A stretch of DNA of 64,000 nt from Thermus caliditerrae (GTDB lineage Bacteria > Deinococcota > Deinococci > Deinococcales > Thermaceae): assembly GCF_021462525.1 (NCBI RefSeq), contig NZ_JAKEDT010000002.1, forward strand, positions 47,966 through 111,965. The letters run 5' to 3'. The translations under genes and the position numbers were made by a program. The notes below the pieces were generated by a model. It worked only from the letters and a program-made list of their open reading frames with translations, did not search any database and had not been told where the DNA came from. Below are positions 15,913-23,985 of this stretch, in pieces. Numbering within the stretch: position 1 is the first letter of the stretch; the number at the start of each line of letters is the position of its first letter.

Positions 15913-16856
15913 GTGGTACGCAGGGCGCGGTTGCGCAGGAGGCCGCTCTGGAAGGCCCGCACCACCTCCCGGTGAAGCCGCCCTTGGCGGGTCTCCTCCT
16001 CCAGTACCTTAAGGGCCTCTTCGGGCTTGAGGAAAGCGCGGTAGGTGCGCACGCTGGTGAGGGCGTCGTAGATGTCGGCGGCGCTCACCGCCTGGACCAG
16101 GAGGGGCACCTCGGTGAGGCCATCGGGGTAGCCGGAGCCGTCCAGCTTCTCGTGGTGCCAGCGCACGTAGGGCCTGAGCCGGTGGTAAGCCCGCAAGGGG
16201 CGGATGATCTCGTCTCCCTTCACCGGGTGCTCGCGGATAAGGCGCCACTCGTTCTCGGTAAGGGTGTAGTCCCCCCGGAGGATGTGGTCGGGGATGCCGA
16301 TCTTGCCCACGTCGTGGAGGAGGGCTCCCATGCGCAGGTCCTCGAGCTCCGCCTCCTTGGCCCCCAGCTCCTCCGCCGTCCAGAGGGCGTACTGGGCCAC
16401 CCGCTCCCCGTGGCCCGCGGTGTAGGCGTCCTTGGCCTCCACCGCCCGCACCAAGGCCAAGAGGGTCCGTTCCAGGTCCTCGAGGCGCTCTTGAAGCTTG
16501 CGCCGCTCCAGGTGGCCCTTCACCCGCAGGCGGAGCTCGGAAAGGTCCACAGGCCGGTTCAGGAAGTCGTCGGCGCCCGCCTCAATGCCTCTGAGGCGCA
16601 CCTCCCGCTCCCCGTCGGCGGTGAGGAGGATGACCGGGAGGAGGGGGTCCAGGGCCTTGATCCTGCGGGTGAGCTCCAGCCCGTCCACCAGGGGCATGTG
16701 CAGGTCCGTAAGGACCACATGGGGAAGGCCGTCCCGCAAGAGGTCCAGGGCCTCTTGACCGTTCCTAGCCTCCTGGACCTCCACCTCCAAGGGGGCCAGG
16801 GCCCGCATGAGGAGGAGGCGCTGTACCGGGTCGTCGTCCACCACGAGCACGCGCAT
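15909..16856 (-). CDS. response regulator with HD-GYP domain (c-di-GMP phosphodiesterase type)
   Basis: A 315-residue two-domain protein. Residues 1-120 form a receiver domain with acidic DDD at 7-9, phospho-acceptor Asp51 in LTDLHMP, and a conserved lysine position occupied by Arg in FLNRPVD. Residues 150-310 form an HD-GYP domain with HDVGKIGIPD, HPVKGDEII and HHEKLDGSGYPDGL, so the metal ligands and GYP signature are present. It should hydrolyse c-di-GMP when activated. The receiver K-to-R change is noteworthy. It is the last gene of a five-gene operon, 9 bp after the roadblock gene. Confidence 0.92.
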   Translation of the reverse strand: MRVLVVDDDPVQRLLLMRALAPLEVEVQEARNGQEALDLLRDGLPHVVLTDLHMPLVDGLELTRRIKALDPLLPVILLTADGEREVRLRGIEAGADDFLNRPVDLSELRLRVKGHLERRKLQERLEDLERTLLALVRAVEAKDAYTAGHGERVAQYALWTAEELGAKEAELEDLRMGALLHDVGKIGIPDHILRGDYTLTENEWRLIREHPVKGDEIIRPLRAYHRLRPYVRWHHEKLDGSGYPDGLTEVPLLVQAVSAADIYDALTSVRTYRAFLKPEEALKVLEEETRQGRLHREVVRAFQSGLLRNRALRTT

Positions 16857-16865
16857 AGAAGCCTC

Positions 16866-17228
16866 CTAGAGCAGCTCCCGCAAGCGCTTGGCGGCTTCCC
16901 GGGCCTCGAGGTGCACCAACCCCAGGTTGGCCCCAGCGGGCAGGGCCACGGCCAGCACCCCGTTCTCCCCGGCCTCGTAGACCACGAAGTACCCGCTCTG
17001 CCCCCGGATCACCGTTTCTTGAAGCTCCCCCAAGCGCAGGGTGGTGGCGATCCGCTTGCCCAGCCCCAAGGACGTGGCCGCCATGGCCGCGATCCGGGGC
17101 GCTTCCGCCTCGGGGAAGTCGTGCGCCATGGGCAGGCCATCCGCCGAGGCCACCATCACCCCGGCAATCTCGGGCACCGCCGTCCTCAAACCCCTAATCA
17201 GTGCCAAAAGCTCTTCTTGTCTTGTCAT
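16866..17228 (-). CDS. roadblock/LC7 (MglB-like) protein
   Basis: A 120-residue roadblock/LC7 fold protein: EELLALIRGLRTAVPEIAGVMVASADGLPMA, then RIAAMAATSLGLGKRIA and a C-terminal helix. MglB-type roadblock proteins dimerise and act as GTPase-activating partners of small Ras-like GTPases. A small GTPase is encoded two genes upstream in the same operon. The start overlaps the CZB gene stop (ATGA). Confidence 0.88.
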   Translation of the reverse strand: MTRQEELLALIRGLRTAVPEIAGVMVASADGLPMAHDFPEAEAPRIAAMAATSLGLGKRIATTLRLGELQETVIRGQSGYFVVYEAGENGVLAVALPAGANLGLVHLEAREAAKRLRELL

Positions 17229-17554
17229 AGCCTCTCCTCGTCCAGCCGCAACAACAGGTGCTCAATCCGGCCAAACAGCCGGTAAGCCTCGTTCATCCTC
17301 TCCCTGGCCTCTGCCTCCTTCCCTTCCTGCTTCAGGGACACCGCCTCCGCGGTAAGGCTGTGGAAGCGCTCGTGGAGGGAAACCACCTCTTGGAAGGCAG
17401 GCAGGTGCCCGTAAGCCCCTCGGCCTTCTCCGGCGAGCCACCGCCCCAACGAACACTCTGTGGGCGGGGTCAGGGCGGGCTCTGGCCCTCCCTCCATAAA
17501 CCGCTCCACGTTCTCCAGATAACGCAGATGGGCCAGCACAATGGCTTCAAGCAT
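17225..17554 (-). CDS. stand-alone CZB (chemoreceptor zinc-binding) domain protein
   Basis: A 109-residue helical protein matching the CZB domain: a first His in LAHLRYLEN, the central TECSLGRWLAGEG cysteine motif with the family pattern C-x-L-G-x-W, and LHERFH with paired histidines. These four residues bind zinc in known CZB domains, which regulate chemoreceptors and diguanylate cyclases in response to zinc or oxidation by hypochlorous acid. Here the domain is free-standing. It overlaps the GTPase gene by 8 bp and the roadblock gene by 4 bp. Confidence 0.82.
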   Translation of the reverse strand: MLEAIVLAHLRYLENVERFMEGGPEPALTPPTECSLGRWLAGEGRGAYGHLPAFQEVVSLHERFHSLTAEAVSLKQEGKEAEARERMNEAYRLFGRIEHLLLRLDEERL

Positions 17555-18065
17555 CCCTTACCTCCACCGCCATCTCCACCAGGCGGGTGAGCACCGCAAA
17601 AGCGTCCGCCCGTTTTCTGGCGTCCAGACCCACCACCCTTTCAGGGGGCAGGCGCAGGTACAACGCCACCTCCTCCGGTTCCCAGGCCCGGCCCAGGTCC
17701 AGCCGCGTCACCCCCACCAGGTGGGGGATAGGGTGACGGGAGAGGAGGTAGTCCAGGAGGTGGCGGGCCTCGGGCAGGTGTTCTGGCTTATCCCCCGCCA
17801 GAAGGAGCAAAAGGCCTAGGGCCCCTTCCGCCAACACGTCCCACATGAAGTCAAAGCGGGCCTGGCCGGGAGCCCCAAAGAGATGCACCCTATAAGGCCC
17901 CACGGCCATCACCCCGAAATCCATGGCCACGGTGGTGGTCTCCTTGCCCAGGTCCTCGCTGGCCTTGGCCTCGGTGGTGAGGGCCTCCTCCCCCAAGAGG
18001 CTTCTGGCGAAGGCGGTCTTTCCCGCCCCCACCGGGCCGGCCACCAGGATCTTCAGCGGCTCCAT
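17547..18065 (-). CDS. small Ras-like GTPase
   Basis: A 172-residue G domain: P-loop GPVGAGKT (residues 10-17), a switch I Thr in KETTTVAMDFG, switch II as FGAPGQARFDFMW (GAPGQ in place of DTPGQ) and LVGVTRLDLG in the place of NKxD. The changes at G3 and G4 match the bacterial COG2229-like GTPases rather than canonical MglA. It is encoded with a roadblock protein that may be its GAP and with a DUF4388 protein upstream (13-bp overlap). Confidence 0.88.
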   Translation of the reverse strand: MEPLKILVAGPVGAGKTAFARSLLGEEALTTEAKASEDLGKETTTVAMDFGVMAVGPYRVHLFGAPGQARFDFMWDVLAEGALGLLLLLAGDKPEHLPEARHLLDYLLSRHPIPHLVGVTRLDLGRAWEPEEVALYLRLPPERVVGLDARKRADAFAVLTRLVEMAVEVRDA

Positions 18066-18667
18066 AGGGCCTTCAGGTGGGCGAGGAGCTTCCCCGCCAG
18101 GGGGTGGGCCTTGGGCCTGGGGGCCGCGCGCTTCACCGCCCCTAAAAGCTGGAGGCGGTAGAGGTAAAAGCGCACCTGATCCAGGGGAAGCCGCAGGGCC
18201 TGGGCCAGCTCCTGGGGGGAAACACCCCGCTTGAGATAGGGCAGGGCCAAGCGGAAAAAGTCCTTGAAGCGGGGGTCCTCGGGAGAGCTTCCCGCCAGCT
18301 CAAAGCGGGCCTCTGGGTGAGGCAGGTGGGGCCGGTAGCGATCCAGCTCGTCCTGGAGGGTGATGGTGCTCAGGAGGACCTTCTCCACCGGCCAGCCCAG
18401 CCGCACCTTGTGCTTGGGCTTCGCCCCGGGCAGGAACTCAAAGCTCCCCTCCCGGGCCTGGAGGAGGGCCTGCAACGTGGCTTTGGCCGCCATGGGGTCC
18501 AGGGGCTTGCCGTTTTGGTCCAGGGAGCGGATGTGGCCCGGCTTCAGATAGATGGTGGTGGGGGGAATACCCTTCAGGTTCCAAATCTCCAAGGCCCCTT
18601 CCTTGTGGGCGAGAAGCTGGAGAAGCTCCTCCAGGGGCAGGGAATTGAGGCTTCCAAATAGGGCCAT
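18053..18667 (-). CDS. DUF4388 domain protein with C-terminal winged-helix-like region
   Basis: A 204-residue protein. The N-terminus MALFGSLNSLPLEELLQLLAHKEGALEIWN and the GHIRSLDQNG...LLQAREGSFEFLPG segment are characteristic of DUF4388 (PatA N-terminal-like) domains, found in bacterial signalling proteins together with receiver and GTPase modules. Residues 130-190 (RFKDFFRLALPYLKRGVSPQELAQALRL) look like a helix-turn-helix. The start is ATG 18667, with GGAGG seven bases upstream; an ATG at 18691 is less likely. First gene of the minus-strand signalling operon. Confidence 0.82.
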   Translation of the reverse strand: MALFGSLNSLPLEELLQLLAHKEGALEIWNLKGIPPTTIYLKPGHIRSLDQNGKPLDPMAAKATLQALLQAREGSFEFLPGAKPKHKVRLGWPVEKVLLSTITLQDELDRYRPHLPHPEARFELAGSSPEDPRFKDFFRLALPYLKRGVSPQELAQALRLPLDQVRFYLYRLQLLGAVKRAAPRPKAHPLAGKLLAHLKALWSR

Positions 18668-18703
18668 AAACCAACCTCCTCCAGGCTCCACCGTAGCCCC
18701 TCC

Positions 18704-18742
18704 TTGTGAAAGGGGTTTGAAAAACTGCTATAATCCCCCCTC
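18704..18742 (+). promoter_or_regulatory. trmB promoter, extended -10, leaderless
   Basis: TGCTATAAT (18726-18734) is a perfect extended -10, with TTGTGA at 18704-18709 as a possible -35 at a long 19-bp spacing. The GTG start of trmB lies 8 nt after the -10, so the transcript should have no leader. Confidence 0.65.
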
Positions 18743-19678
18743 GTGCTGGTGCGGCCCGCCCTTCTTTCCACCTGGCCCCCTACACCCAAGGACCTCTTCG
18801 GCGCCGAAGGCCCCCTTGTCCTGGAGGTGGGCTTCGGGGACGGGCGCTTCACCGCGGAGCTGGCCAAAGCCCATCCCGACTGGTGCATCCTGGGGGCGGA
18901 GGTTTCCGCCACCAGCGTGCTGAAGGCCCTGAGGCGGATGCGCCTGGAGGGCATTGAGAACGTGCGCCTTTACCAAGGGACAGGCCCCTTCGCCCTCCGA
19001 AACCTGGTCCCTCCCAGAAGCCTCCATCGGGTCATCGTGAACTTCCCCGACCCCTGGCCCAAGAAACGGCACCAGGAAAGGCGCCTCCTGCAGGAGCGCT
19101 TCTTCCGCAGGCTTTCCACCAGGCTCCAAGAAGGCGGGGCGCTTCTCCTCACCACCGACCACGAGGCCTACTTCCGCTTCGCCCTGGAGGAAGCGGAGCG
19201 AACCGGGCTTTACCGGGTGGAGGTGCGCCCTCCCCCGGAAGCCCACCTGCGCACCAAGTACGCCCTGAAGTGGAAGGAGGCAGGCCGGGCCTTCTTCCAT
19301 GCCGCCTTCGTCAAGGTGGCCGAGGACCCCGAACCCTGGCCCCCCATTAGGAGGTACCCCATGGCCCACGCCCTTTTGGAAGGAACTCTTCCCGAAACCC
19401 TCCCCTTGAGCAAGCGGCCCGTTCCCTTCCCCGGAGGGGTAGCGGTGTTTCTGGAGGTGGCCCGGGGAGAGGAAGGCCACTACGTGCTCACCCACGTGGA
19501 GGAAGAAGACCTCACCCAGGACCTCCTTCTGGAGGTGCGCCCAAGTGCCCGGGGCATTTACGCGGGGGTAAGCCGCTTCGGAAGCCCCCTCATCACCCAG
19601 GGGGTCAAGGAGGCGGTGCGGGCCCTAGTGGAACACCTGGAAGCTTTAGGCCTGAAGAGGCTACAGGACCACACCTGA
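18743..19678 (+). CDS. trmB: tRNA (guanine-N7-)-methyltransferase, long thermophile type
   Basis: A 311-residue enzyme that makes m7G46 in tRNA. Class I methyltransferase motif [17 protein letters not shown] binds AdoMet; [18 protein letters not shown] is the TrmB signature; [10 protein letters not shown] closes the catalytic domain near residue 180. About 110 further residues form a C-terminal extension absent from E. coli TrmB and known in thermophiles such as Aquifex and Thermus. The start is GTG at 18743, directly downstream of a TATAAT box. Confidence 0.95.
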   Translation: MLVRPALLSTWPPTPKDLFGAEGPLVLEVGFGDGRFTAELAKAHPDWCILGAEVSATSVLKALRRMRLEGIENVRLYQGTGPFALRNLVPPRSLHRVIVNFPDPWPKKRHQERRLLQERFFRRLSTRLQEGGALLLTTDHEAYFRFALEEAERTGLYRVEVRPPPEAHLRTKYALKWKEAGRAFFHAAFVKVAEDPEPWPPIRRYPMAHALLEGTLPETLPLSKRPVPFPGGVAVFLEVARGEEGHYVLTHVEEEDLTQDLLLEVRPSARGIYAGVSRFGSPLITQGVKEAVRALVEHLEALGLKRLQDHT

Positions 19679-19708
19679 AGGGGGTTGCCCTTTGGGTAAG
19701 ATAGCCCC

Positions 19709-20782
19709 ATGGTGCTTCCTCCCCGCAAGGACTCCCTCAAGTGGAGCGCCTACCCCGAGGAGGTGCTCCCCCTCTGGGTGGCGGACATGGACTTCCCGGT
19801 GGCCGAGCCCGTGCGCCGGGCCATCCAGGAGCGGGCGGAGGGTTTCTTGGGGTACCCCCCGCGGGAAGGGGACAGCGAGCTTAAAACCCTCCTTCTGGAA
19901 AAGACGGGGCTTTCGGAGGAGGTGGCCTTCATGCCCGGGGTGGTGGTGGGGCTCTACGCCGCGGTGGCCGCCTTCACCGCCCCGGGCCAAGGCGTCTTGA
20001 CCCAGGTGCCCATCTACCCCCCTTTCCTGGCCGCCATCCGCGAGCAGCGGCGCACCGTTCTGGCCAATCCCTTGCGGGAAACCGAGGCCGGTTACCGCCT
20101 GGACCTTTCGGGCCTCGAGCGCCTGGCCTACGCCACCCGCCTCCTCCTCTTCTGCCACCCGCAGAACCCCACGGGGCGGGTCTTCACCGAGGAAGAGCTC
20201 CTGGCGGTGGCCGCTATCGCCCGCAAGCACGACCTCATCGTGGTTTCCGACGAACTGCACGCCCCCCTCACCTACGAACGCCCCCACGTGCCCCTGGCCC
20301 GCTTCCTCCCCGAACGCACCCTGACCCTCCTGGGCCCGGGGAAGGCGTACAACCTGGCCGGCCTGCCCTTAGGCGCAGCGGTGGGTCCCAAGCCCCTGGT
20401 GGAAGCCCTGAAGCGCCACCTCCCCCACACCTTCCCCAACGTCCTGGCCATGGCCGCCTGGAAGGCGGCCCTCTTGGAGGCGGGGCCCTGGCTCCAGGAG
20501 GTCCTGAAACGGCTTGAGGCCAACCGCGACCGGGTGGCGGTCTGGGCCCAGAAGGTGGGTCTTGGGCATTTCCCCCCGGAGGGCACCTATCTGGCCTGGC
20601 TCAAGACCCCCATCCCCAAAGCGGCCGCCTTTTTCCTTCAGGAGGCGCGGGTGGCCCTGAACCCTGGGGAGAACTTCGGGGAGGGGTACGACCGCTACGT
20701 GCGCCTCAACTTCGCCACCTACCCCGAGGTGCTGGAGGAGGGCCTGAAGCGCCTGGAAGAAGCCCTGCGGAAAGCAGGTTAG
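19709..20782 (+). CDS. PatB/MalY-type PLP aminotransferase (C-S lyase)
   Basis: A 357-residue class I/II fold-type I PLP enzyme. The start [20 protein letters not shown] is characteristic of the PatB/MalY cystathionine beta-lyase group; [16 protein letters not shown] (Asp181) and [12 protein letters not shown] (Lys212, Schiff base) are the PLP contacts, and YVRLNFAT supplies the carboxylate-binding arginine. Members cleave cystathionine or cysteine conjugates, or act as aminotransferases. TAAGAT lies 6 nt before the ATG, suggesting its own leaderless transcript. A strong terminator follows. Confidence 0.88.
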   Translation: MVLPPRKDSLKWSAYPEEVLPLWVADMDFPVAEPVRRAIQERAEGFLGYPPREGDSELKTLLLEKTGLSEEVAFMPGVVVGLYAAVAAFTAPGQGVLTQVPIYPPFLAAIREQRRTVLANPLRETEAGYRLDLSGLERLAYATRLLLFCHPQNPTGRVFTEEELLAVAAIARKHDLIVVSDELHAPLTYERPHVPLARFLPERTLTLLGPGKAYNLAGLPLGAAVGPKPLVEALKRHLPHTFPNVLAMAAWKAALLEAGPWLQEVLKRLEANRDRVAVWAQKVGLGHFPPEGTYLAWLKTPIPKAAAFFLQEARVALNPGENFGEGYDRYVRLNFATYPEVLEEGLKRLEEALRKAG

Positions 20783-20800
20783 CCGCTGCCCAAGGCCAGA

Positions 20801-20828
20801 GGCCCCCTGGCAAACCAGGGGGCCTTTT
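20801..20828 (+). terminator. rho-independent terminator
   Basis: Perfect 10-bp stem GGCCCCCTGG / CCAGGGGGCC with loop CAAA, followed by TTTT. It closes the PatB-type gene and lies just before the convergent hsp20 stop codon. Confidence 0.9.
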
Positions 20829-20839
20829 CCAAACAGGCC

Positions 20840-21304
20840 TTACTGGACTACCTCGATGGGGATCCGCTTGGCCCGGGCCTCGGCCACCTTGGGCATGGTG
20901 AGCCGGAGGATGCCGTGGCGGAACTCCGCCTTGGCCTGGGAGGCGTCCACCTCCACCGGCAGGCTGAAGGTGCGCACAAAGGAGCCGTGCGGCACCTCCT
21001 GCAGGTAGTAGCGGCGCACCTTGGCCTCCTCCATGGGCTTCACCTGGCCGCGGACGGTGAGCTTGTTGCCCTCGAGGCTCACCTCCAGATCCTCAGGAGC
21101 CAGGCCGGGCACGGCCATCTCCAGGATCAGGGCCTCATCCGTCTCGTAGAGGTCCGCCGGAGCCACGTAGACCACCGCAGGACGACCGAAGTCGCCCAAA
21201 ACCTCCTCAAAGAGCCGGTTGGCCTCCTCCAGCAGGGAGAGCGGACCCCACGTACGGAAGGGCGTGATCTCGGTGGGACGAGCATCCCTACGCACCAGGG
21301 CCAT
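20840..21304 (-). CDS. hsp20: Hsp20/alpha-crystallin small heat shock protein
   Basis: A 154-residue small heat-shock protein. The alpha-crystallin domain covers about residues 45-140: YVAPADLYETDEALILEMAVPGL, then the conserved EVSLEGNKLTVRG and the AEFRHGILRLTMPK end, with a C-terminal IPIEV (I-x-I/V) motif used in oligomer contacts. It holds unfolding proteins in the cytoplasm. The start is ATG 21304, with GGGAGGTGA upstream; an ATG at 21334 is out of place relative to that site. It has a strong sigma-A type promoter and no CIRCE-like repeat is visible. Confidence 0.94.
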   Translation of the reverse strand: MALVRRDARPTEITPFRTWGPLSLLEEANRLFEEVLGDFGRPAVVYVAPADLYETDEALILEMAVPGLAPEDLEVSLEGNKLTVRGQVKPMEEAKVRRYYLQEVPHGSFVRTFSLPVEVDASQAKAEFRHGILRLTMPKVAEARAKRIPIEVVQ

Positions 21305-21324
21305 ACCATCACCTCCCGCTTTTA

Positions 21325-21353
21325 CTAATATCACCTGCGCCTTTTATTGTCAA
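21325..21353 (-). promoter_or_regulatory. hsp20 promoter
   Basis: On the minus strand TTGACA (complement of 21348-21353) is separated by exactly 17 bp from TATTAG (complement of 21325-21330). This is the most canonical promoter in the window and, unlike many others here, leads to an mRNA with a leader and a Shine-Dalgarno site. Confidence 0.8.
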
Positions 21354-21392
21354 GTATCTTTAGGGGGTTTTTAGCCCATCCTCCCTATGGGC

Positions 21393-21405
21393 TATAATTC
21401 AGGGT
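21393..21405 (+). promoter_or_regulatory. -10 box of rhodanese operon, leaderless
   Basis: A perfect TATAAT (21393-21398) lies 7 nt before ATG 21406, with no Shine-Dalgarno between. The upstream region is shared with the divergent hsp20 promoter. Confidence 0.65.
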
Positions 21406-22098
21406 ATGAAACCCCCTCCAGAGGCCGTCCTGGTGGACACCCGCCCCCGAGCCGCCTATGAGGCCGGGCACCTGCCGGGGGCCCGCCACCTGGACCTCTC
21501 CGCCCCCAAGCTGCGCTTGCGGGAGGAGAGGGAGCTCAGGGCCCTCGAGGCCGGCCTGACGGAGCTCTTCCAGGAGCTGGGCCTGCGGAGCCCGGTGGTC
21601 CTCTACGACGAAGGGCTCACCAGCCGCCTCTGCCGCACCGCCTTCTTCTTGGGGCTTGGGGGGCTTGCGGTGGAGCTCTGGACGGAGGGCTGGGAACCCC
21701 AGGCCACGGAGCGGGGGGAACCCCGGGTGGAGCGCACGAACACCGTGGCCCGCCTGCGGCGGGACTGGCTCCTCACCGCGGACGAGGCGGCCAAGCACCC
21801 CCTCCTCCTGGACGTGCGCACCCCCGAGGAGTTCCAGGGGAAGGTACACCCCCCCTGCTGCCCCCGGGGCGGGCGCATCCCTGGGAGCAAAAACGCCCCC
21901 CTGGAGGTGTTCCTGGACCCCCAGGGGCTCTTGGAGCGGCTGGGCATCGCCCCCGGGGAGGAGGTGGGGGTGTACTGCCACTCCGGGGCCAGGAGCGCCG
22001 TAGCCTTCTTCGTCCTGCGGAGCCTGGGCGTGCGGGCCCGCAACTACCTGGGCTCCATGCACGAGTGGCTTCAGGAGGGCCTCCCCACCGAGCCATGA
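21406..22098 (+). CDS. tandem-rhodanese sulfurtransferase
   Basis: A 230-residue protein of two rhodanese domains. The N-terminal domain starts AVLVDTRPRAAYEAGHLPGA but has no cysteine at its active loop (DEGLTSR). The C-terminal domain has LLLDVRTPEEFQGK and the active-site loop YCHSGARSA with the persulfide cysteine. This inactive-active pairing is usual for thiosulfate and mercaptopyruvate sulfurtransferases. It is first in a run with a metallo-beta-lactamase-fold hydrolase that overlaps by ATGA; rhodanese plus MBL pairs are common in persulfide metabolism, but the exact substrate is unknown. Confidence 0.9.
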   Translation: MKPPPEAVLVDTRPRAAYEAGHLPGARHLDLSAPKLRLREERELRALEAGLTELFQELGLRSPVVLYDEGLTSRLCRTAFFLGLGGLAVELWTEGWEPQATERGEPRVERTNTVARLRRDWLLTADEAAKHPLLLDVRTPEEFQGKVHPPCCPRGGRIPGSKNAPLEVFLDPQGLLERLGIAPGEEVGVYCHSGARSAVAFFVLRSLGVRARNYLGSMHEWLQEGLPTEP

Positions 22099-22721
22099 GG
22101 GTCTTCGGCCTGGAAGTGGGGCCCCTGCGGGAAAACACCTACCTGGTGGAAGGGCCGGAGGGGGCCGTCCTCATCGACCCCGGCGACGAGCCAGGGCGCA
22201 TCCTGGCCCTCCTCGAGGCCACGGGCCTCGCCCCTAGGGCCATCCTCCTCACCCACGCCCACTTTGACCACGTGGGGGCTGTGGCCCCGCTGGTGGCGGC
22301 CTTGGCCCTCCCCGTCTTTCTCCACCCCATGGACCTTCCCCTCTACCGCCACGCGGCGGAGGCCGCCCGCATGTGGGGGTTCTCCATCCCCAAGCCTCCT
22401 CTGCCGGTGGAGCCCTTGGAGGAGGGGATGCGGCTTTTCGGCTTCCAGGTTTTTCACCTTCCCGGCCACAGCCCGGGGCACGTGGCCTTTTTCTACCCTG
22501 GGGAGGCCCCCCAGGTTTTCTCCGGCGACCTCCTCTTCCGGGGGAGTATCGGCCGCTTTGACCTCCCCGGAGCCAGCCAAGAAGCCCTCTTCCACTCCCT
22601 AAAGCGCCTCCTCAGCCTGCCCGCCCCCACGGAGGTCCATCCTGGGCACGGACCCGCCACCACCCTGGGCCTCGAGGCCCAAACCAACCCCTTCCTCACA
22701 GGGTTAGAATGGGAAACGTGA
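22095..22721 (+). CDS. MBL-fold metallo-hydrolase (glyoxalase II-like)
   Basis: A 208-residue metallo-beta-lactamase-fold enzyme. Zinc ligands lie in THAHFDH, in HLPGHSPGH, in the aspartate of SGDLLFRGSIGR, and in the final HPGHGPATT. The SIGRFDLPG loop is shared with glyoxalase II-like and persulfide-dioxygenase-like enzymes. The start ATG at 22095 overlaps the rhodanese stop as ATGA, which excludes the longer frame from 22065. Hydrolysis of a thioester is the likely chemistry; the substrate cannot be read from sequence. Confidence 0.9.
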   Translation: MRVFGLEVGPLRENTYLVEGPEGAVLIDPGDEPGRILALLEATGLAPRAILLTHAHFDHVGAVAPLVAALALPVFLHPMDLPLYRHAAEAARMWGFSIPKPPLPVEPLEEGMRLFGFQVFHLPGHSPGHVAFFYPGEAPQVFSGDLLFRGSIGRFDLPGASQEALFHSLKRLLSLPAPTEVHPGHGPATTLGLEAQTNPFLTGLEWET

Positions 22722-23437
22722 ACGGGGCGGAGGCACTCAAGGCACTCTACGGCCTTCAAGAGAAGGACCTGGAAATAGACCGGTTACAGAAAGAGGCGGA
22801 GAGCCTACCCGAGGAGCTCCTTGCGGTAAAAGCCCAGGTGGAGGCCCTGGAGCGGGAGCTGGAAAGCCTTCTGGAGCGCCAGAGCGAGCTGCGCAAGGAG
22901 TACAACCGCCACAGCCTGGACATCGAGGACCTCACCGCCAAGGAAAAGCAGGCGGAAGCCGAGCAGCGCCAGGCGCAAAGCGCCCGGGAGCAAACCCAGT
23001 ACGAAAACCGTATCCAGCAGATCAAGGACCGCATCAAGGAGCTCCTGGAGCTTTCCACCCCCATCATGGAGGCCATGGAGGGCCTGGAGAAGGAGATCGC
23101 CCGGGTAGAGGCGGAACTCGCCGCCCTGAAGCCCCGCCTGGAGGAGCTTCTGGAGGCCAACCAGGTCCGGGTGGAGGCCCTCCGTCAGGAAATCGCCCAG
23201 CGGCTGGAGGAGCGCTCCCTGATGGCCGAAAGCATCCCCTCCCCCGTTCTGAAGGAGTACGAGGCCATCCGTCGCGCCCGTAAGGGCACGGGGGTGGTGC
23301 GCATGCTCCGCCAGGGCCAGGTCTTCCGCTGCGAGGGGTGCAACGTGGTCCTCCCCACCCACGTGGCCCAGAAGGTGATCCAGGGGCAGCTGACCCGCTG
23401 CCCCTCCTGCGGGCGCCTCCTCTGGAAGGGGGACTGA
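22709..23437 (+). CDS. coiled-coil zinc-ribbon protein (CT398/CdsZ-like)
   Basis: A 242-residue protein: a long antiparallel coiled coil over about residues 10-180, then a C4 zinc ribbon at the C-terminus, FRCEGCNVVLP...LTRCPSCGRLLW. This is the arrangement of the bacterial zf-RING_7 (C4-type zinc ribbon) family to which chlamydial CdsZ and mycobacterial relatives belong. Proposed functions for relatives involve binding nucleic acid or partner proteins; none is established for Thermus. It overlaps the hydrolase gene by 13 bp. Confidence 0.85.
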   Translation: MGNVNGAEALKALYGLQEKDLEIDRLQKEAESLPEELLAVKAQVEALERELESLLERQSELRKEYNRHSLDIEDLTAKEKQAEAEQRQAQSAREQTQYENRIQQIKDRIKELLELSTPIMEAMEGLEKEIARVEAELAALKPRLEELLEANQVRVEALRQEIAQRLEERSLMAESIPSPVLKEYEAIRRARKGTGVVRMLRQGQVFRCEGCNVVLPTHVAQKVIQGQLTRCPSCGRLLWKGD

Positions 23438-23451
23438 ACCCGCAATCCCCC

Positions 23452-23883
23452 CTAGCCCACCAGCCTGGCCTGGAGCAGGATTTCCCTCACCCCCGCCAAA
23501 GCCCGGGACACCGGACACCCCTCCTTGGCCGCTTGGGCGATCTCCTGGAACTTCTCCGGGTTTATTCCCGGCACTTCCGCCTCGGTGACGAGCTCAATAC
23601 GGGTCAGGGTGGCCTTCCCCTCCACCATCTCCAGGTGTACCCGGGCCTCGGTGGCGATCCGCTTGGGAGGGAAGCCCTCCCGCTCCAGGGCCGCGGAGAG
23701 GGCCATGGAGAAGCACCCTGCATGGGCGGCGGCGATGAGCTCCTCGGGGTTGGTGCCCGGCCCCTCCTCAAACCGGGAGGGGAAGGAATAGGGCCCTTCA
23801 AACGTCTGGCTCTGCAAGCGCATCACGCCCTTGCCGCTTCGCAGGCCGCCTTCCCATACCGCGTTGGCTTTTCTCACAGGCAT
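23452..23883 (-). CDS. osmC: OsmC/Ohr family peroxiredoxin-like protein
   Basis: A 143-residue OsmC protein that reduces organic hydroperoxides by a two-cysteine mechanism. It starts MPVRKANAVWEGGLRSGKGVMRL and contains the two redox cysteines in AAAHAGCFSMALS and AKEGCPVSRAL, with PSRFEEGPGTNPEELI between. ATG 23883 has GGAGGGAAAG upstream; a longer frame reaching 23976 would overlap the divergent gene and is rejected. Converges on the zinc-ribbon gene with 14 bp between stops. Confidence 0.93.
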   Translation of the reverse strand: MPVRKANAVWEGGLRSGKGVMRLQSQTFEGPYSFPSRFEEGPGTNPEELIAAAHAGCFSMALSAALEREGFPPKRIATEARVHLEMVEGKATLTRIELVTEAEVPGINPEKFQEIAQAAKEGCPVSRALAGVREILLQARLVG

Positions 23884-23985
23884 AGCTTTCCCTCCGGCCC
23901 CAGGATACCCGCAACCAGGCTCGCGGGTGGGAACCAAGGCACCTTTCCCTTTGACCTTGGGCCCTTCTTGCCCCAAACTCGTCTT

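Noticed and set aside
15564..17285. A 573-codon plus-strand frame crossing the ubiD end and the signalling genes
   Set aside because: It runs antisense to three recognisable domain proteins and has no domain itself.
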